Source: Cephalopachus bancanus (taxonomy: Eukaryota > Chordata > Mammalia > Primates > Tarsiidae). Taken from it: a stretch of DNA of 64,000 nt. The notes below the pieces were generated by a model. The model did no database searches and had not been told where the DNA came from. It worked only from the letters and a program-made list of their open reading frames with translations. The translations under genes and the position numbers were made by a program. This document shows positions 1 through 11,683 of this stretch, one piece after another (the stretch's first letter is position 1; each line of letters starts with the position of its first letter). The stretch is taken from positions 8,894,501 through 8,958,500 of the forward strand of contig JAPVLO010000056.1 in assembly GCA_027257055.1 (NCBI GenBank), in the 5' to 3' direction.

Positions 1-600
1 AAGAAAATGCTCATTCACCAATGGTAAACTAGTTCGACATCTATGGGAAACAGTGTGGAGAGATCTCAAAGAAGTAAAAACCGAATTACCATTTGACCCA
101 GAAATTTCACTACTAGAGATCTGTCCAAAAGATACAGTACTCATATTCATTGCAGCACTATTCACAATAGTAAAATCGTGGAAGCAACCGAAGTGCTCAC
201 CAACAATTGACTGGATAAATAAAATGCGTTATATATGCACCATGGAATACTATACAGCCATAAACAAGAATTAAACCATGCCCTTTGCAGCAATATGGAT
301 GGAGTGGAGAACATCATCCTAAGTAAACTGACTCAGAAACAGAAAATAAAACATTATATGCTCTACTTATATGCAAGAGCTAAATGGCCACAAAGATGAA
401 AATAATAGACACTGGGGGCACCAGTAAGGGGAAGGTGGACAGGAAGGTCAGAGCTCAGAAATTACCTATTGGCTACAATGTTCACTTTCTGGGGAATGAG
501 TACCTGAAACCCAATTCCCACCACTACACAGTATGTCCATGTAACCAACACGCCCCTGTACCCCTTGAATCTAAAATAAAACTGGAAGAGAAAAAGAAAA
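1..600 (+). mobile_element. LINE-1 3' end (ORF2 C-terminus plus 3' UTR)
   Basis: The first 270 bases read as the decayed end of L1 ORF2, including the usual string about extra-genomic small-ORF L1 tails (WINKMRYICTMEYYTAINKN near 215-274). The next 300 bases look like an L1 3' UTR and end with AATAAAA-like A-rich sequence at 570-600. The element enters from the left of the window, so its 5' end is not seen. Stops and frame breaks show it is dead. Confidence 0.85.
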
Positions 601-621
601 TACAGTACTTAAAGTATGCAA

Positions 622-762
622 AATCCACACATAGGAAAGGCCATATTTCAAATCCACGGGTTATGCTGGGCCACCTGCAGGACTTGAGTATATGCCAATT
701 TTGGTATCTTTGAGTGGTCCTGGAACCAATTCTGGGTGGATACCAAGAGATGGCTGCATACA
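622..762 (+). mobile_element. Tigger/MER2-like DNA transposon fragment
   Basis: The segment holds the pattern 'tggtatct..gtggtcctggaaccaattc..ggataccaag', which matches the terminal part of pogo-like Tigger1/MER2 elements. Only one end is present. Family assignment is from memory of the consensus. Confidence 0.6.
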
Positions 763-1247
763 GGTCTAGGCCTTTTCCAAGGTCAGTTTTATGCTTGATT
801 CTCACAGCAATGGCCCGTAATATTTTCCAAAAAGAATTTTCAACCTAATACAATTTTGCTCTGGAGTAGGGGAGATATTTCAGAAGTTTTATATTGAATT
901 ATATCCTTTATTTATTGACCTTCTAAAGAGATTTTTCTGTTCTTCTTCTTATAATAATACCTAGGCTCATACCCCAAAACGTTATTGAAAAATATCAACT
1001 TAGGCCCCTGCCAGCACAGAGGCAAAAGCCTGAGCCACGCAAATAACTTCTAGTAAGCATGATCTCTGTGCCTTACCTGTCTACCTCATTCACTTGAACT
1101 AAATAGAGCATAAGATGAATAACAGTAAGAGAATCTTCCCCTCGTAAGGTCCTCATAAAATCACATGACTAGTTCAGTCTTCATAATCTAGAGAGAAATG
1201 AAGTCTGTGCACACAGGGTCTTACAAAGAAGTGCTGACCAGAAGTAA
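763..1247. other. Unassigned non-coding interval
   Basis: AT-rich DNA in which I see no gene, no clear repeat and no long open frame. Confidence 0.5.
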
Positions 1248-1573
1248 TTTTTTTTTTCTTTCTTTCTTTTCTTTTCCTTTTTTTTTTTTTTTGAGTTGGA
1301 GTCTCACTCTGTCGCACAGGCTAGAGCACAGTGGCATACTCGTGGCCACCCCAGCGTCGACCTGCTGGGCTCAGGCAATCCTTCCACCTCAGCCTTCCAA
1401 GTAGCTGGAAGTACAGGCACATGCCACCACGCCTGGCTAGTTTTTTGGTTTATTATAGAGATGAGGTCTTACCAAGTTGCCCAGGTTGGTCTCAAACCTG
1501 TGGGTTCAGGCAGTCCTCTCACCTCGACCTCCCAAATTTCTGGGATTACAGACGTGAGTCACCACGCCTGGCT
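1248..1573 (-). repeat. Alu dimer (lineage type), minus strand
   Basis: Full-length dimeric Alu. In minus orientation it runs from the 5' end at 1573 to a T-rich tail at 1248-1291. Right arm, linker and left arm are all present. A short target-site duplication, GTAATTTT, flanks it. Confidence 0.92.
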
Positions 1574-2772
1574 GTAATTTTCTTTCATGAGACTCAAACT
1601 AGAATCTTGTGTTAGATCATGAGAAAAAGCTACCTGATATCAGAATGGATTAAAAACAAAAATAGTGAAATTTTATCAAAGTTTCAAATTCAATTTCTAT
1701 CTTGACTTTATGGTTTGGATATAATCCTAGTAAAATCTGATGTACACTTGACCTATCTTTTCCACAAGTCTACAAACATTTGATTTGTTGAAGTCATATT
1801 TAAACTTCTTAGGCTAAGTCACAAGTTCCACTAACTTTCAAAAAGTAAAGCTTGGAGCATGCCTGTGGCCTTAAAAATGTGAGACTATTCAGATCACCTT
1901 TCTCTGTTCAATGTCACCTCTCATCTCTATTTGTTTACCTACAAATTTACTTCTGTAATTCTATTCTCCCTAATGGAGATTTCAAATGTCTGTATCTCAC
2001 TTTATGTGGGTGGAGTATTCCAGAGATCTTAGGTTGAAACAGAACTTTTTCAATCTAATTATACTTTACAGGCATTTGTGGAACTTGTCATATAAAAGAA
2101 TTCTTTGAATGAATAATCATTTTTTGGCATAAATCTGATTTTTATATATCAAATCTGCTTAAAACAAGGTACACAAAGCTAAATTGTCAATTAAGTATAT
2201 TTGCAGACCTGGATGAAAGACAGAGCCTTATTTAATTGGCTAAGTACTATCCATGGACACAGGAAATTTTAGTATGACAAAAATACATAGAGATAACAAA
2301 TCAATGAATTTAGAAACTAGGTTGCATCAACCTGGTCAGGTAAGTTATATTAGTCATACTGAGACCCACATGAAATCAGCATCTGAAAATAACCTCAAGG
2401 AAATCAAACAACTTGCTTTAATGAATGAATTACAGTAGATTCTAATTCCCCTTTCATTAGCTCTCTTAGAGAGTTTTCAGGCCTATTTTACACAATGAAT
2501 TTGAAAAACATTGGAATAGGCATATTTATAGATTTGATTGGTCCAGTGGGCATTTGAGTATGTCCTACTAAAACACAAAACATTGAAAGTAAGGAAAGAC
2601 AAGGGAAACACACATGGAAGAGCATAGGGGATAATACACTCCCATGGTAACTGCAAGATTTTTGAATCATCGGAAGGTAGAACTAAAACCTGAGTATTGA
2701 AGTCATAGGAAGAAAAAGTCAGACCCAATACAAAATGAAACATTCTATCAGTCTAAGCTAAACAAAAATTAA
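1574..2772. other. Unassigned non-coding interval
   Basis: 1.2 kb of AT-rich DNA without a recognisable gene or recent repeat. Short open frames at 1852-2037 and 2253-2438 have no features that support coding. Confidence 0.5.
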
Positions 2773-3077
2773 GGCCAGGCTGGACATAGTGGCTCAAGCC
2801 TGTAATCCCAGCACTTTGGAAGGCCAAGGCAAGAAGATTGCCTGAGCCCAGGGGTTCGAGACCAGCCTGGGCAACTTGGCAAGACCTCATCTTTACAATA
2901 AATTAAAAAAATTAGCTAGGCGTGGTATTGTGCACCTGTAGTTTCAGCTACTTGGAAGGCTGAGGCAGAAGGATCGCCTGAGCCCAGCAGCTCGAGGCTG
3001 CGGTGGCCATGAGTGTGCCACTGCACTCTAGCCTGGGCGACAGAGTGAGACTCCAACTCAAAAAAAAAAAAAAAAAA
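2773..3077 (+). repeat. Alu dimer, plus strand
   Basis: Complete dimer with A tail 3061-3077. The sequence AAAAATTAA occurs before it and again after it as the target-site duplication, directly ahead of a second Alu. Confidence 0.92.
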
Positions 3078-3081
3078 TTAA

Positions 3082-3343
3082 GGCCAGGCACAGGGCTCAC
3101 ACCTGGAATCCCAGCCCTTTGGAAGTCCGAGGCAGGAGGACTGCTTGAGCCCAGGAGTTCAAGATAAGCCTGGACAACAGAGAGAAAAAAATCAAAAGAT
3201 TAGCTAGGTGTGGTGGCACAGACCTGTAATCCCAGCTACTAGGGAGGCTCAGGCAGAAGGATCACTGGAACCTATGAAGTCGAGGCTGCGGTGAGCCATG
3301 ATCATGCCACTGTACTCCAGCCTTGGTGACAGTGAGACACCAC

Positions 3344-3344
<1 letters not shown>
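3082..3344 (+). repeat. Older Alu dimer, plus strand
   Basis: Dimer with a shortened left arm and older, J-like sequence (CAGGAGTTCAAGA instead of the lineage B box). It abuts the preceding Alu and probably shares its flanking A-rich site. Confidence 0.88.
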
Positions 3345-3388
<44 letters not shown>

Positions 3389-3433
3389 AAGAAAGAGAGA
3401 GAGAGAGAAAGAAAGAAAGAAAGAAAAGAAAAA
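3345..3433. repeat. (GAAA)n/(GA)n microsatellite from an Alu tail
   Basis: Pure purine tract of GAAA and GA units that continues the A tail of the Alu at 3082-3344, a common way for such repeats to arise. Confidence 0.95.
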
Positions 3434-3563
3434 TCAAAGACCAAATTTTCTACCACTATAAGTATGCAAGCATGAACTGACCATTTGGCAGGGATTTTGT
3501 AGAGTGAATTCAAGCATTGTATAGGAGATTGGACTAGACAACATTTAAAAATCAAATCTTAAA

Positions 3564-3712
3564 CCAGGTGTGGTGGTATGTCCCTGTAGTCCTAGCTACT
3601 CAGGAGGCTGAGGAAGGAGTATCATTTGAATCCAGGAGTTTGAGGCTGCAGTGAGGTATTATCACACCTGTAAATATCCACTGCACTCTAACCTGGACAA
3701 CCTTATCTCCCA
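3564..3712 (+). repeat. Free Alu right-arm-like monomer (FRAM-like)
   Basis: A single 7SL-type monomer beginning CCAGGTGTGGTGG and ending in a C-interrupted A tail. It has no left arm, so it may be an ancient free monomer or a 5'-truncated old Alu. Confidence 0.75.
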
Positions 3713-4990
3713 AAAAACCCCAAATCACTAACCTTTAAGTTCCTCTAAATGATTAGATGATCTGACTCCATGATCCTAAATGCGTTGGTAGTCATACAAG
3801 GAGTTTCCCTTGCCTCAATTTTTTTTTTCTGTAGGAAAAAATATCTGCACCTTTCTCCTTCCTTGCATGTAGGAAATATTGGACTAGAAGGAGAAAGCCT
3901 ATGGCCCTCCTGGCTGCATCACTAATTTTGGGATGACTTGGAACAAATCCCCTAATATTTCTTGTTTTGGTTTTGTCATCTGCAAGTGGGTCCTGGAAGC
4001 TCTAAAGACACTTCACAGTAGTTCATGTCACTTTATGGCTTTGCTTCTTCAAGTCTCCAAATCTTAGCTGAATGTTTGCCCAACACCTCACTAGAATAAC
4101 CAGCCAAAATCTCATGCTGTGGCATTCAGAAAAACACGAAGTTTTTCTGGCATTATAGTTTCATGTTGCTGATTTGGGAAATCCTATGGTCATAACTGAC
4201 TTCTATCTGTTTGCTTCGTCCATACCCATCCATGGTGGCCAATCACAAGGAGAGATCTGGACACTTCTGCAATTATGATGACCTTCACAGACCAGCTCAA
4301 ACATTCCATATTCAGACTGTATTATCAAACAGTTTCACATTCCTGATAAGAGTCATACTGCGTCTCTCCTGAAGCAATTCTTCATGCCATACTTCTGTTT
4401 TTAAAAAAGAACAAATAGATGAACTCCAATTTCAAATTCTTAAAATTCACTTGCTATTATGATGCTTTAAAATATTAGATGTAACATTTACTGCTGCTTC
4501 CAAAATAAATACAGAGAGAATATTACCAAAAGACAGGTTAAATGAATCACTTTGAGGAAAATGCCAAATACAGCACAGAAAAATGACTGAAACTAATTCT
4601 TTTCTTGTAGCAACTCCTTAAAATTGACTGTCTAGTCATTTGCATACACCTACTTCTAAGTTGCTGAATTCAGAAGCAATCTCATCATAATGAGAAAACT
4701 CTCCCACTGGCTTAATGTTCTCTGTCCAGTGTCCACATTATGAAATTCTTTTGCATTCCAATTGGACATGGAGCTTTGAAGATTTTTTCTCTTCATTTTT
4801 CATGCATTTGATTTTTTTTTAAAAAAAGTCTTTACTTCAAAAACCTTATAAGAAAACAAAACTCTAATTTCTTGCCAGAGAATTGGTTTGTTGTGTACTC
4901 CAGTTGTTGAATGTTTTAAGTCAATATGAAAAAAATCAATATTTCTTGTGTGCAATGTCCACTTCATGCTGTTCTCTGCCTTCAAAAGAT
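3713..4990. other. Unassigned non-coding interval
   Basis: 1.3 kb with no recognisable gene, no young repeat and no sustained open frame. Confidence 0.5.
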
Positions 4991-5280
4991 TTCTTTTTTT
5001 TGAGTTGGAATCTCACTCTGTTGCCCAGACTGGAGTGCAGTGGCACGCTCCTGGCCACCGCAGCCTCGACCTGCTGGGCTCCAACGATACTTCCGCCTCA
5101 GCCTTCCAAGTAGCCGGAACTACAGGCACACGCTACCATGCCTGGCTAATTTTTGAATTATTATAGAGACAAGATCTCACCAATTTGCCTGGGCTGGTCT
5201 CCAACCTGCGGGCTCAGGCAATCCATTTGCCTCAGCCTCCCAAAGTGCTGGGATGACAGATTGAGCCACTGAGCCCAGCC
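4991..5280 (-). repeat. Alu dimer, minus strand
   Basis: Full dimer with short T tail at 4993-5001. The target-site duplication is AAAAGATTT before and AGAAGATTT after. Confidence 0.92.
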
Positions 5281-5566
5281 AGAAGATTTGTCTTAAGGGA
5301 GTGAGACCATAATCAAACATTACCCAACTTTCTGCCACCTGGAAATGCTCAGGTAAGAGAAAAAGAACTAAGGTTGACTAAATGAAAAGAAAGCCTTCTC
5401 AGTAACTATTAGATTCAGAATTAATGCCACAGGTATGGCACTTCAAACATTTCTGTGTCCATGTCCATGTCTTCACTTGATGTAACCTTACCAGGTAACC
5501 TAAGGCATGAACTCACATTTACAGGGAAGGAAAATGAAACAAATCACTTGCCTTGGTATCATGAAC

Positions 5567-5936
5567 TTGCTATGAACTGAATTATGTCCCCCAACCCACA
5601 CTCATATTCATACATAGAAGTCTTAACTGAGACTATATCTGGAGGTAGGGCCTATAAGGGAGGTAATTAAGATACCGCCCCATAAAGGTGGGACCCTGAT
5701 TTGACAGGAGAGAGCTTGCCCTCTCTGTCTCTCTGTGTATGCACACAAAGAAGAGGTCATGGGAGCAAACAGCGAGACGGCAGATACCTCCAGGAAAAAG
5801 GGCCTCACCAGAAACTGATCATGCTGACACCTGGTCTTGGACTTCTAGCCTCCAGAACTATGAGGAAGTAAACGTCTGCTGTTAAAGCCATCCAGTCCAT
5901 GGTATTTGTTATGGCTGCCCTAGCTGAGTAAGATAG
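5567..5936 (+). mobile_element. MLT1 (MaLR) solitary LTR
   Basis: The segment starts TGCTATGAACTGAATTATGT and contains the MLT1 landmarks: 'gtgggaccctgatttgacaggagagagcttgccctct', then 'cttggacttctagcctccagaactatgagg' and the terminal 'ggtatttgttatggctgccctagctgagtaag'. It is an ancient ERVL-MaLR LTR shared by mammals, with no internal region attached. Confidence 0.9.
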
Positions 5937-6371
5937 CGCCAATGATCAAAAACTTGTAGAACCCACGCCTCTTGACTCTGTCTTAATCCACATCAGCATA
6001 GTGGAGTGGCTAGCACTGAATGACTGAGAATGATCACTCAATTTCAAGCAATTTTTTCTGAACCTATAATTATGGCTGCCCCCAAAATTGCTGTCTCTTC
6101 ATCTTCCATCAAGTAATAGAAGTATTGCTACCATGAAGATACCCTTCAGAGGAGAAAAATGGAAGCATCATCACAAACGTGTGAATAATCACGTGGTTTT
6201 CTCCCTAGCAATAAACTTTTAAACTAATTCCTTTCTTCAAAAATTCTGCATGTTCTTGAGAATGATTTTCTACCCATGTATGAGGCTTCCTTTCTGTGAG
6301 AAGCACTCAGACCTCTCTCTACTCTTTTACTCATTCAAACCCAACTGGAAAGTTTTGTAAAGCGTAATTGA
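5937..6371. other. Unassigned non-coding interval
   Basis: No gene or repeat recognised. Confidence 0.5.
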
Positions 6372-6674
6372 GCCGGGCTCGGTGACTCAGCCTGTAATCC
6401 CGTGCCTTGGGAGGCTGAGGTGAGTGAATTGCCTGAGCCCATGGGTTCAAGACCCGCCTGGGCGACTTGGTGAGAACTCATCTCTACAATAAAATAAAAA
6501 TAAAAATAAAAATTAGCCGGGCGTGGGAGCATGCACCTGTAGTCCCAGCTACTTGGAAGGCTGAGGCGGAAGGATCCCCGGAGCCCAGCAGGTCGAGGCT
6601 TCGGTGACCGGGAGTGGCTACTGCACTCCAGTTTGGGCAACAGAGTTAGACTCCAACTCAAAAAAAAAAAAAAA
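6372..6674 (+). repeat. Alu dimer, plus strand
   Basis: Dimer with an AAAAT-repeat expanded linker (near 6490-6512) and A tail 6661-6674. Confidence 0.93.
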
Positions 6675-7437
6675 TTTTTTTCTTGAATTGTTCAGAAAGA
6701 AGAAAAGCAGGGCGTCATTTAAGAAAGATTCCTTTAGAGACCACCAGCATACCTGCAGGACAAGCCTCTGTATACCATTATCTCTACCATTTGAGAGGCC
6801 AGGAGAAAACATGAACCTTAATGGAGGTGGAATTATCCTTGCAATGACTGCAGTAAATGTTTGTTGAAGGGGAAAAAAATGGAAAGAGAAGATGTACCAT
6901 ATATACCCAGTTTTAATGGAAAGCCTATTTCTGCCATATACATTACAGAAATTGTTCAAGAACAGTTCATCCATGTGAAAATATTAGCACTGTAATTCTG
7001 CCAAGGTCAGTAAGACCTAGTGATTTGCTGAGATATCACCTTCATTTCACCAGGTAAATAAAGGCTCCTTTTTTCAATGTGTCCTATCCAAGAAGGCACT
7101 CCACAGCACCGGTTAAATTATGAATACAGCACATATGTTCCATACCATATCATTTACAGCACAATTTAGCATAGGCATAATGCTTTGTAACAAACTACAA
7201 TACCATTCACAAAATGCATTTAAATAGCATAATTTAGTTCATTAAATTCAGTCATTTACAGTAAATCAAAATCATCATAGGAATTGAAGAGAGTACACAG
7301 TTGTTTGTTTGAATAGTTAAGCTAGGTAAGTCAATTTCTTTTTGAAGGTCAAAGACAGAGTTGTTTCCATTTTCTGTTATAAAAAAGATACAGCCGGTGT
7401 CAAAAGATAATTTAATGTCATCTCAAAATGATCAACC

Positions 7438-7440
<3 letters not shown>
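6675..7440. other. Unassigned non-coding interval
   Basis: AT-rich, low-GC DNA without recognised gene or repeat. Confidence 0.5.

Positions 7441-7484
<44 letters not shown>
7441..7484. repeat. (TC)n microsatellite
   Basis: About 21 uninterrupted TC units. Confidence 0.98.
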
Positions 7485-7487
<3 letters not shown>

Positions 7488-7779
7488 TGCATTTCAGATC
7501 ACTGCCACTCCTAAAATAGATTCAACTCCCAAAAATATCTTACATGTTAGTTAACTAGAACGTATGTGCAGATTTTACAAAAATCTCGAATGTACAATTT
7601 CTTCAAATGTTTAACCAAGATGTGTACATTTGGTCCCCAGAAAGCTTCAAACACTAGACCATGGTCCCTGTAGTCATCTGCTTCTCTGGCTGCTTTTCAT
7701 ACCATTTGGGAAGATCCTTGAGGGTAGAAGCCTGGTCAACCATATTTAGATTCCTACAACTAGCACAGTGTTTGTTGAT

Positions 7780-7892
7780 TGTAATTCCATGAAAGCAAGG
7801 ATTAGTTCTTTTTTTTTTTTCATTTAGTTTTATTCCTCATAGCCCCAACCGTGTGCTTCACACTTACTCAGTAAATATTTACTGACTTAAAA
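7780..7892 (+). repeat. L2-like LINE 3' fragment
   Basis: The layout 'ccatgaaagcaaggatt' followed by 'gtgcttcacacttactcagtaaatatttactga' matches the 3' end of ancient L2 elements. A poly-T run interrupts it. Confidence 0.65.
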
Positions 7893-8269
7893 ATCTTTGT
7901 TGGAGGGGCTTATCTTGAGATATATTTCATAAGCACACAAATCTGTGTGTTTTTTGAGTTGTCTTAGTAAAGCAATGCCTACAATGACACAGACAAAGTA
8001 AAAAAAGAAAGAGCAGACTAGAGGAACTAACACAAAGTATCCAACCTGATCTCATTGTTTCACCATCGAGTGTATTCCCAGCAGAACTATACTCTGGGTG
8101 GATAAAACTACACTGTTACCTTACGCAAGTCTTTCTCTCAACCTTTGCCTGAAACGCTTTCACCACGAACTCAGCAATGAGGATACGCTCTAGTTCAGCT
8201 GCTTTGAAGTCAACACAATCTAGACAGTATTCTATACTGAGCACATATGCAGATATCTCATAACCATAT

Positions 8270-8450
8270 GTATGTATTGCACCAGGCACTGGGTTAGCCA
8301 CAGAGAACATAGACTCTAGAAAGATCTGAATTCTGCTCTTAAACTGCTTAGAATTCCGTGAAGCACGCTTTCCACAGTGCAGGGCCATGTGGTAAGTGCA
8401 GGGTCTGAGAAGGTGCTCAGAGAACACACAGAATCTTGATCAATAAAAGC
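8270..8450 (+). repeat. L2-like LINE fragment
   Basis: 'attgcaccaggcactgggttagccacagagaacatagac' and the following lines follow the L2 consensus. The minus-strand open frame of 103 codons here is a chance reading of this repeat. Confidence 0.6.
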
Positions 8451-8551
8451 GACCCACCTTTCTCTGCTTCATGCTCCCTCTCTCCATGTAAAGAACTGGT
8501 TTCCATTCTCAGCATATTTCAGAGGGTCATTGATACACTGGAATATGTCTA

Positions 8552-8840
8552 AGGCTGTGTGCAGTGCATGCTTGCTATCCCAGCACTTTGGGAGGCCAAG
8601 GTGGGAGGACTGGTTGAGTTCAGGAGTTTGAGACAAGCCTAGGCAATATAGCAAGACCACTCTACAAAAAGGCAAAACATTAGCTGGGCATGGTGGCACA
8701 CACATATAGTCCCAGCTACTCAGGAAGCTAACGGTAGAAAGATTGCCTGAGCTCAGAAATTTAAGGCTGCAGTGAGCCGTGATCATGCCACTGTACTCCA
8801 GCCTGGCTGACAGAGTGAAACCCCAACTCAAAAAAAAAAA
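8552..8840 (+). repeat. Older Alu dimer, plus strand
   Basis: Dimer with a classical right arm (GCAGTGAGCCGTGATCATGCC) and many point differences, so older than the lineage-specific copies. First of three in a row. Confidence 0.9.
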
Positions 8841-8954
8841 GGATAGCTGCCAGAAGAAAGAGTTGTCTTCTCCCTTCCTCAAAGAGGAGGGAGCGTTGAG
8901 AATAATGTTGGATTATGAGGGAAAACAATTTTTTAATTGAAAGTAACTGCTCAG

Positions 8955-9252
8955 CCAGGCTAGGTGGCTCAGCCTGTAATCCCAGCACTTTGGGAGGCCG
9001 AGGTGAGTGGATTGTCTGAGCCCCACGGGTTCAAGACCAGTCCAGGCAACTTGGCAAGACCTCATCTCTACAATAAAATAAAAAATTATCCAGGTGTGGT
9101 AGCATGTGTCTGTATTTCCTGCTACTCAGAAAGCTGAGGTGAAAGGATCACCGGAGCCCAGCAGGTCGACCCTGGGGTGGCTGTGAGCGTGCATGCCAAT
9201 GCATTCCAGCCTAGGTGAAGCAGTGAGACTTCAACTCAAAAAAAAAAAAAAG
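8955..9252 (+). repeat. Alu dimer, plus strand
   Basis: Complete dimer flanked by a clear target-site duplication, GAAAGTAACTGCTC, before and after. Confidence 0.94.
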
Positions 9253-9277
9253 AAAGTAACTGCTCTTAGAAGTATCT

Positions 9278-9533
9278 GGCCAGACGTGGTCGCTCACGCC
9301 TGTAATCCCAGCACTTTGGGAGGCAGAGGCGAGAGGATTGCCTGAACCCAGGAATTCAAGACCAGCCTGGGCAACTTGGCAAGACCTCATCTGTAAAATA
9401 AATCAAAAAATTAGCCAGGCAGGGTGACACACACCTGTAGTTTCAGCTACTTTTGGAAGGCTGAGGTGGAAGGTTTGCCTGAGCCCAGCAGATCCAACCT
9501 AGGTGACAGAGTGAGACTCCAGCTTAAAAAATA
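9278..9533 (+). repeat. Alu dimer with shortened right arm
   Basis: Left arm complete. The right arm lacks the middle part around GGTGGCCGGGAGCGGCC. Target-site duplication AGTATCTG on both sides. Confidence 0.9.
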
Positions 9534-9649
9534 AAAGTATCTGAGTATTGCTGAGGTGAGTGTGAATGGTTTGAAGAACGATGTCAAAGTCTAGGACCAT
9601 GAATAGACACTGTTGCACTAAAACTCTACAATTGAGAGTATCAACAGCT

Positions 9650-9780
9650 CCTCAGAGACCAGCAATAAAGTGCAAACTCCTTCTTAGACTACATTAAAGA
9701 CTCTGTGGTCTGGCTTCAGTCTTGTCTCTAGTAATTTTAATTACTTTCATGGAGACTGCTAATTTCTTCTCATATCCATT
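9650..9780 (+). repeat. L2-like LINE fragment
   Basis: 'aataaagtgcaaactccttcttagac..gactctgtggtctggcttcagtc' fits the conserved L2 3' region. Confidence 0.65.
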
Positions 9781-9799
9781 TTCCTCTTCTTCTATAAGT

Positions 9800-10500
9800 A
9801 ATAAAAACTTGAGCTGGAAACATGGCCTCCCAGAAAAAAAGACAATGCTGACCCAGCCTCCCTTGCAGCTAGGTGTGGCCATGTGACCTGGTGGAGGCTA
9901 ATTGGGATTGCAAGGGAAAATGTCAGGCAGCAACTTCTGGGAACCTCAAAAGGAAGAGGTGCATCTCTTATCCTGCTGATTGGGGCTTGAATGTCGTTAT
10001 TGAAATCCCATCCCAGACTACAATGACAAGGGCCACACCCTAGGGAAGGCAAAGCAGAAAACTAGGAGGAACAAGGTCCCTGAGGACTTCATGAAACACA
10101 AGTCCTGGATTGTTTACCTCCAGATTTTTTTTTTTTTTTTTTTTTTGAGTTGGAGTCTCACTCTATCGCCCAGACTGGAGCACAGTGGCACACTCCCGGC
10201 CACCGCAGCCTTGACCTGCTGGGCTCCAGCAATCCTTCCACCTCAGCCTTCCAAGTAGCTGGGACTACAGGTGTATGCTACCATGCCCGGCTAGTTTTTG
10301 CTTTATCATAGAGACAGGGTCTCGCCAAGTTGCCTTGGTGGGTCTCGAACCCGCGGGCTCAGGCAATCCACTCGCCTCAGCCTCCCAAAAGGCTGGGATG
10401 ACAAGCTGAGTCACTGAGCCCAGCCTACCTCCAGATTTTTAACTGTAAGGGAAACCATTTTCTCTCTTATTTGAGCCACTACATTTGAGACTTTTTTTGC
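9800..10500 (+). mobile_element. Ancient LTR-like mammalian repeat, split by an Alu
   Basis: The flanks of the Alu at 10131-10425 read as one old repeat: 'cttgcagctaggtgtggccatgtgacc' upstream, 'gtccctgaggacttcatg' and 'tacctccagatttt' at the insertion point, then 'ttatttgagccactacattt' downstream. It resembles ancient MaLR/ERVL-type LTR elements. I do not assign a subfamily. Confidence 0.55.
10131..10425 (-). repeat. Alu dimer, minus strand
   Basis: Full dimer with long T tail. A perfect 15-bp target-site duplication, TACCTCCAGATTTTT, lies at 10116-10130 and 10426-10440. Confidence 0.95.
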
Positions 10501-10564
10501 AAATTGAGATCACATTCAGTACATGAACCTCCCTTTCTCCCAGGTCCTCCCCTAGCGGTTGGTT

Positions 10565-10695
10565 ATAAGCCAGGAACTGTGCTGAATCTCTAAACACAAC
10601 ATCTCATTTAACTCTCACACATATCTTCTTAGGAGGCTACTATTCCTAGCACCATTTTACAGATGAAGAAACCGAGACTTAGAAAGATGAATTTA
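10565..10695 (+). repeat. MIR SINE fragment
   Basis: 'ctcatttaactctcacac..accattttacagatgaagaaaccgagacttagaaa' is the MIR core. Confidence 0.8.
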
Positions 10696-10984
10696 GCCGG
10701 GCTCAGTGGCTCAGCCAGTAATCTCGCGCCTTGGGAGGCTGAGGTGAGTGGATTGCCTGAGCCCGCGGGTTCGAGACCCGCCTGGGCAACTTGGCAAGAC
10801 TTCATCTCTACAATAAATCAAAAAATTAGCCGGGCGTGGTAGCGCGCACCTGCAGTTCCAGCTACTTGGAAGGCTGAGGCGGAAGGATCGCCGGAGCCCC
10901 AGTAGGTCGAGGCTGCGGTGGCCAGGAGCGGCCACTGCACTCCAGTCTGGGCGACAGAGTGAGACTGCTACTCAAAAAAAAAAA
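10696..10984 (+). repeat. Alu dimer, plus strand (near-consensus)
   Basis: Carries the lineage B-box stem (GCGGGTTCGAGACCCGC). Target-site duplication GATGAATTTA / GACAAATTTA. Confidence 0.95.
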
Positions 10985-11089
10985 GAGACAAATTTACTTG
11001 CTAACTAGCAGCAAAGTCAAATTTTTAGGTCAAGCGGTTTTCCCCAGAGGCCACGCTCTCTACCTCTGTGCTGTATCTGCCTCAGACTG

Positions 11090-11400
11090 GACTGCTTTCT
11101 CTGTCCTGTGTCTTTCCTTGTGTTATTCCCTCAATGCCTAAATGACTTTCTGCCTTCCTGATGTCTTTTCCTCCCTGGATTACACCTTCCACGCAAAGAC
11201 CCTGACGCAGAGTGGAAACAAATCTCCTTCCTCAGATGAATCCACTGTGCCTTGGCCGTGCCTCAGTCGCATCCCTTTGCATGTCCTGCCTTGCAATCTC
11301 CCTCATCGTGTGATGTGTCAGTTTTCCTCAATACATTTTGAGTTTCTTGAGAACAAGAAACATCTTATGGAACCCTGTATTTTCCAAAGTGCCTAATGGT
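11090..11400 (+). repeat. L2-like LINE 3' region
   Basis: Proline/cysteine-rich translation over 'ccctcaatgcctaaatgactttctgcc' and later 'gagtttcttgagaacaagaaacatctt' fits the last part of L2 and its 3' UTR. It explains the open frames 10959-11396 without invoking a gene. Confidence 0.6.
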
Positions 11401-11456
11401 AAAATTCAGTGAAAGGCAAGCAGTGAATTTTAGTTCTAAATAATTCAAACACTGTC

Positions 11457-11683
11457 ACAGCACCGTCCAATAGAACTTTCCACAGTGATGGAAACTTTCT
11501 CTCTGCACGGACTAATGCAGTAGCCACTAGCCATATGTGGCCACTGAGCATTTGAAATATGGCTAGTGCAAATGAGAAACTGAATTTTTAAATTTTATTT
11601 TATTATTTTAATTACTTTAAATTTTAATAGCCATATGCAGATAATAGCTACCATATTGGATGCTGTAGCTCTAAAAGTTTTAG
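11457..11683 (+). mobile_element. hAT-Charlie non-autonomous element (MER3-like)
   Basis: 'cagcaccgtccaatagaactttccacagtgatggaaa', 'tagccactagccatatgtggccactgagcatttgaaatatggctagtgc' and the mirrored end 'gctaccatattggatgctgtagc' define a short DNA element with terminal inverted repeats. Confidence 0.8.

Noticed and set aside
8116..8427. 103-codon minus-strand open frame
   Set aside because: Overlaps an L2-like repeat read in antisense.
10764..10782. tRNA-like T arm (GGTTCGAGACC with pairing arms)
   Set aside because: It is a part of the Alu left arm. No acceptor stem, D arm or anticodon arm surrounds it, so it is not a tRNA gene.
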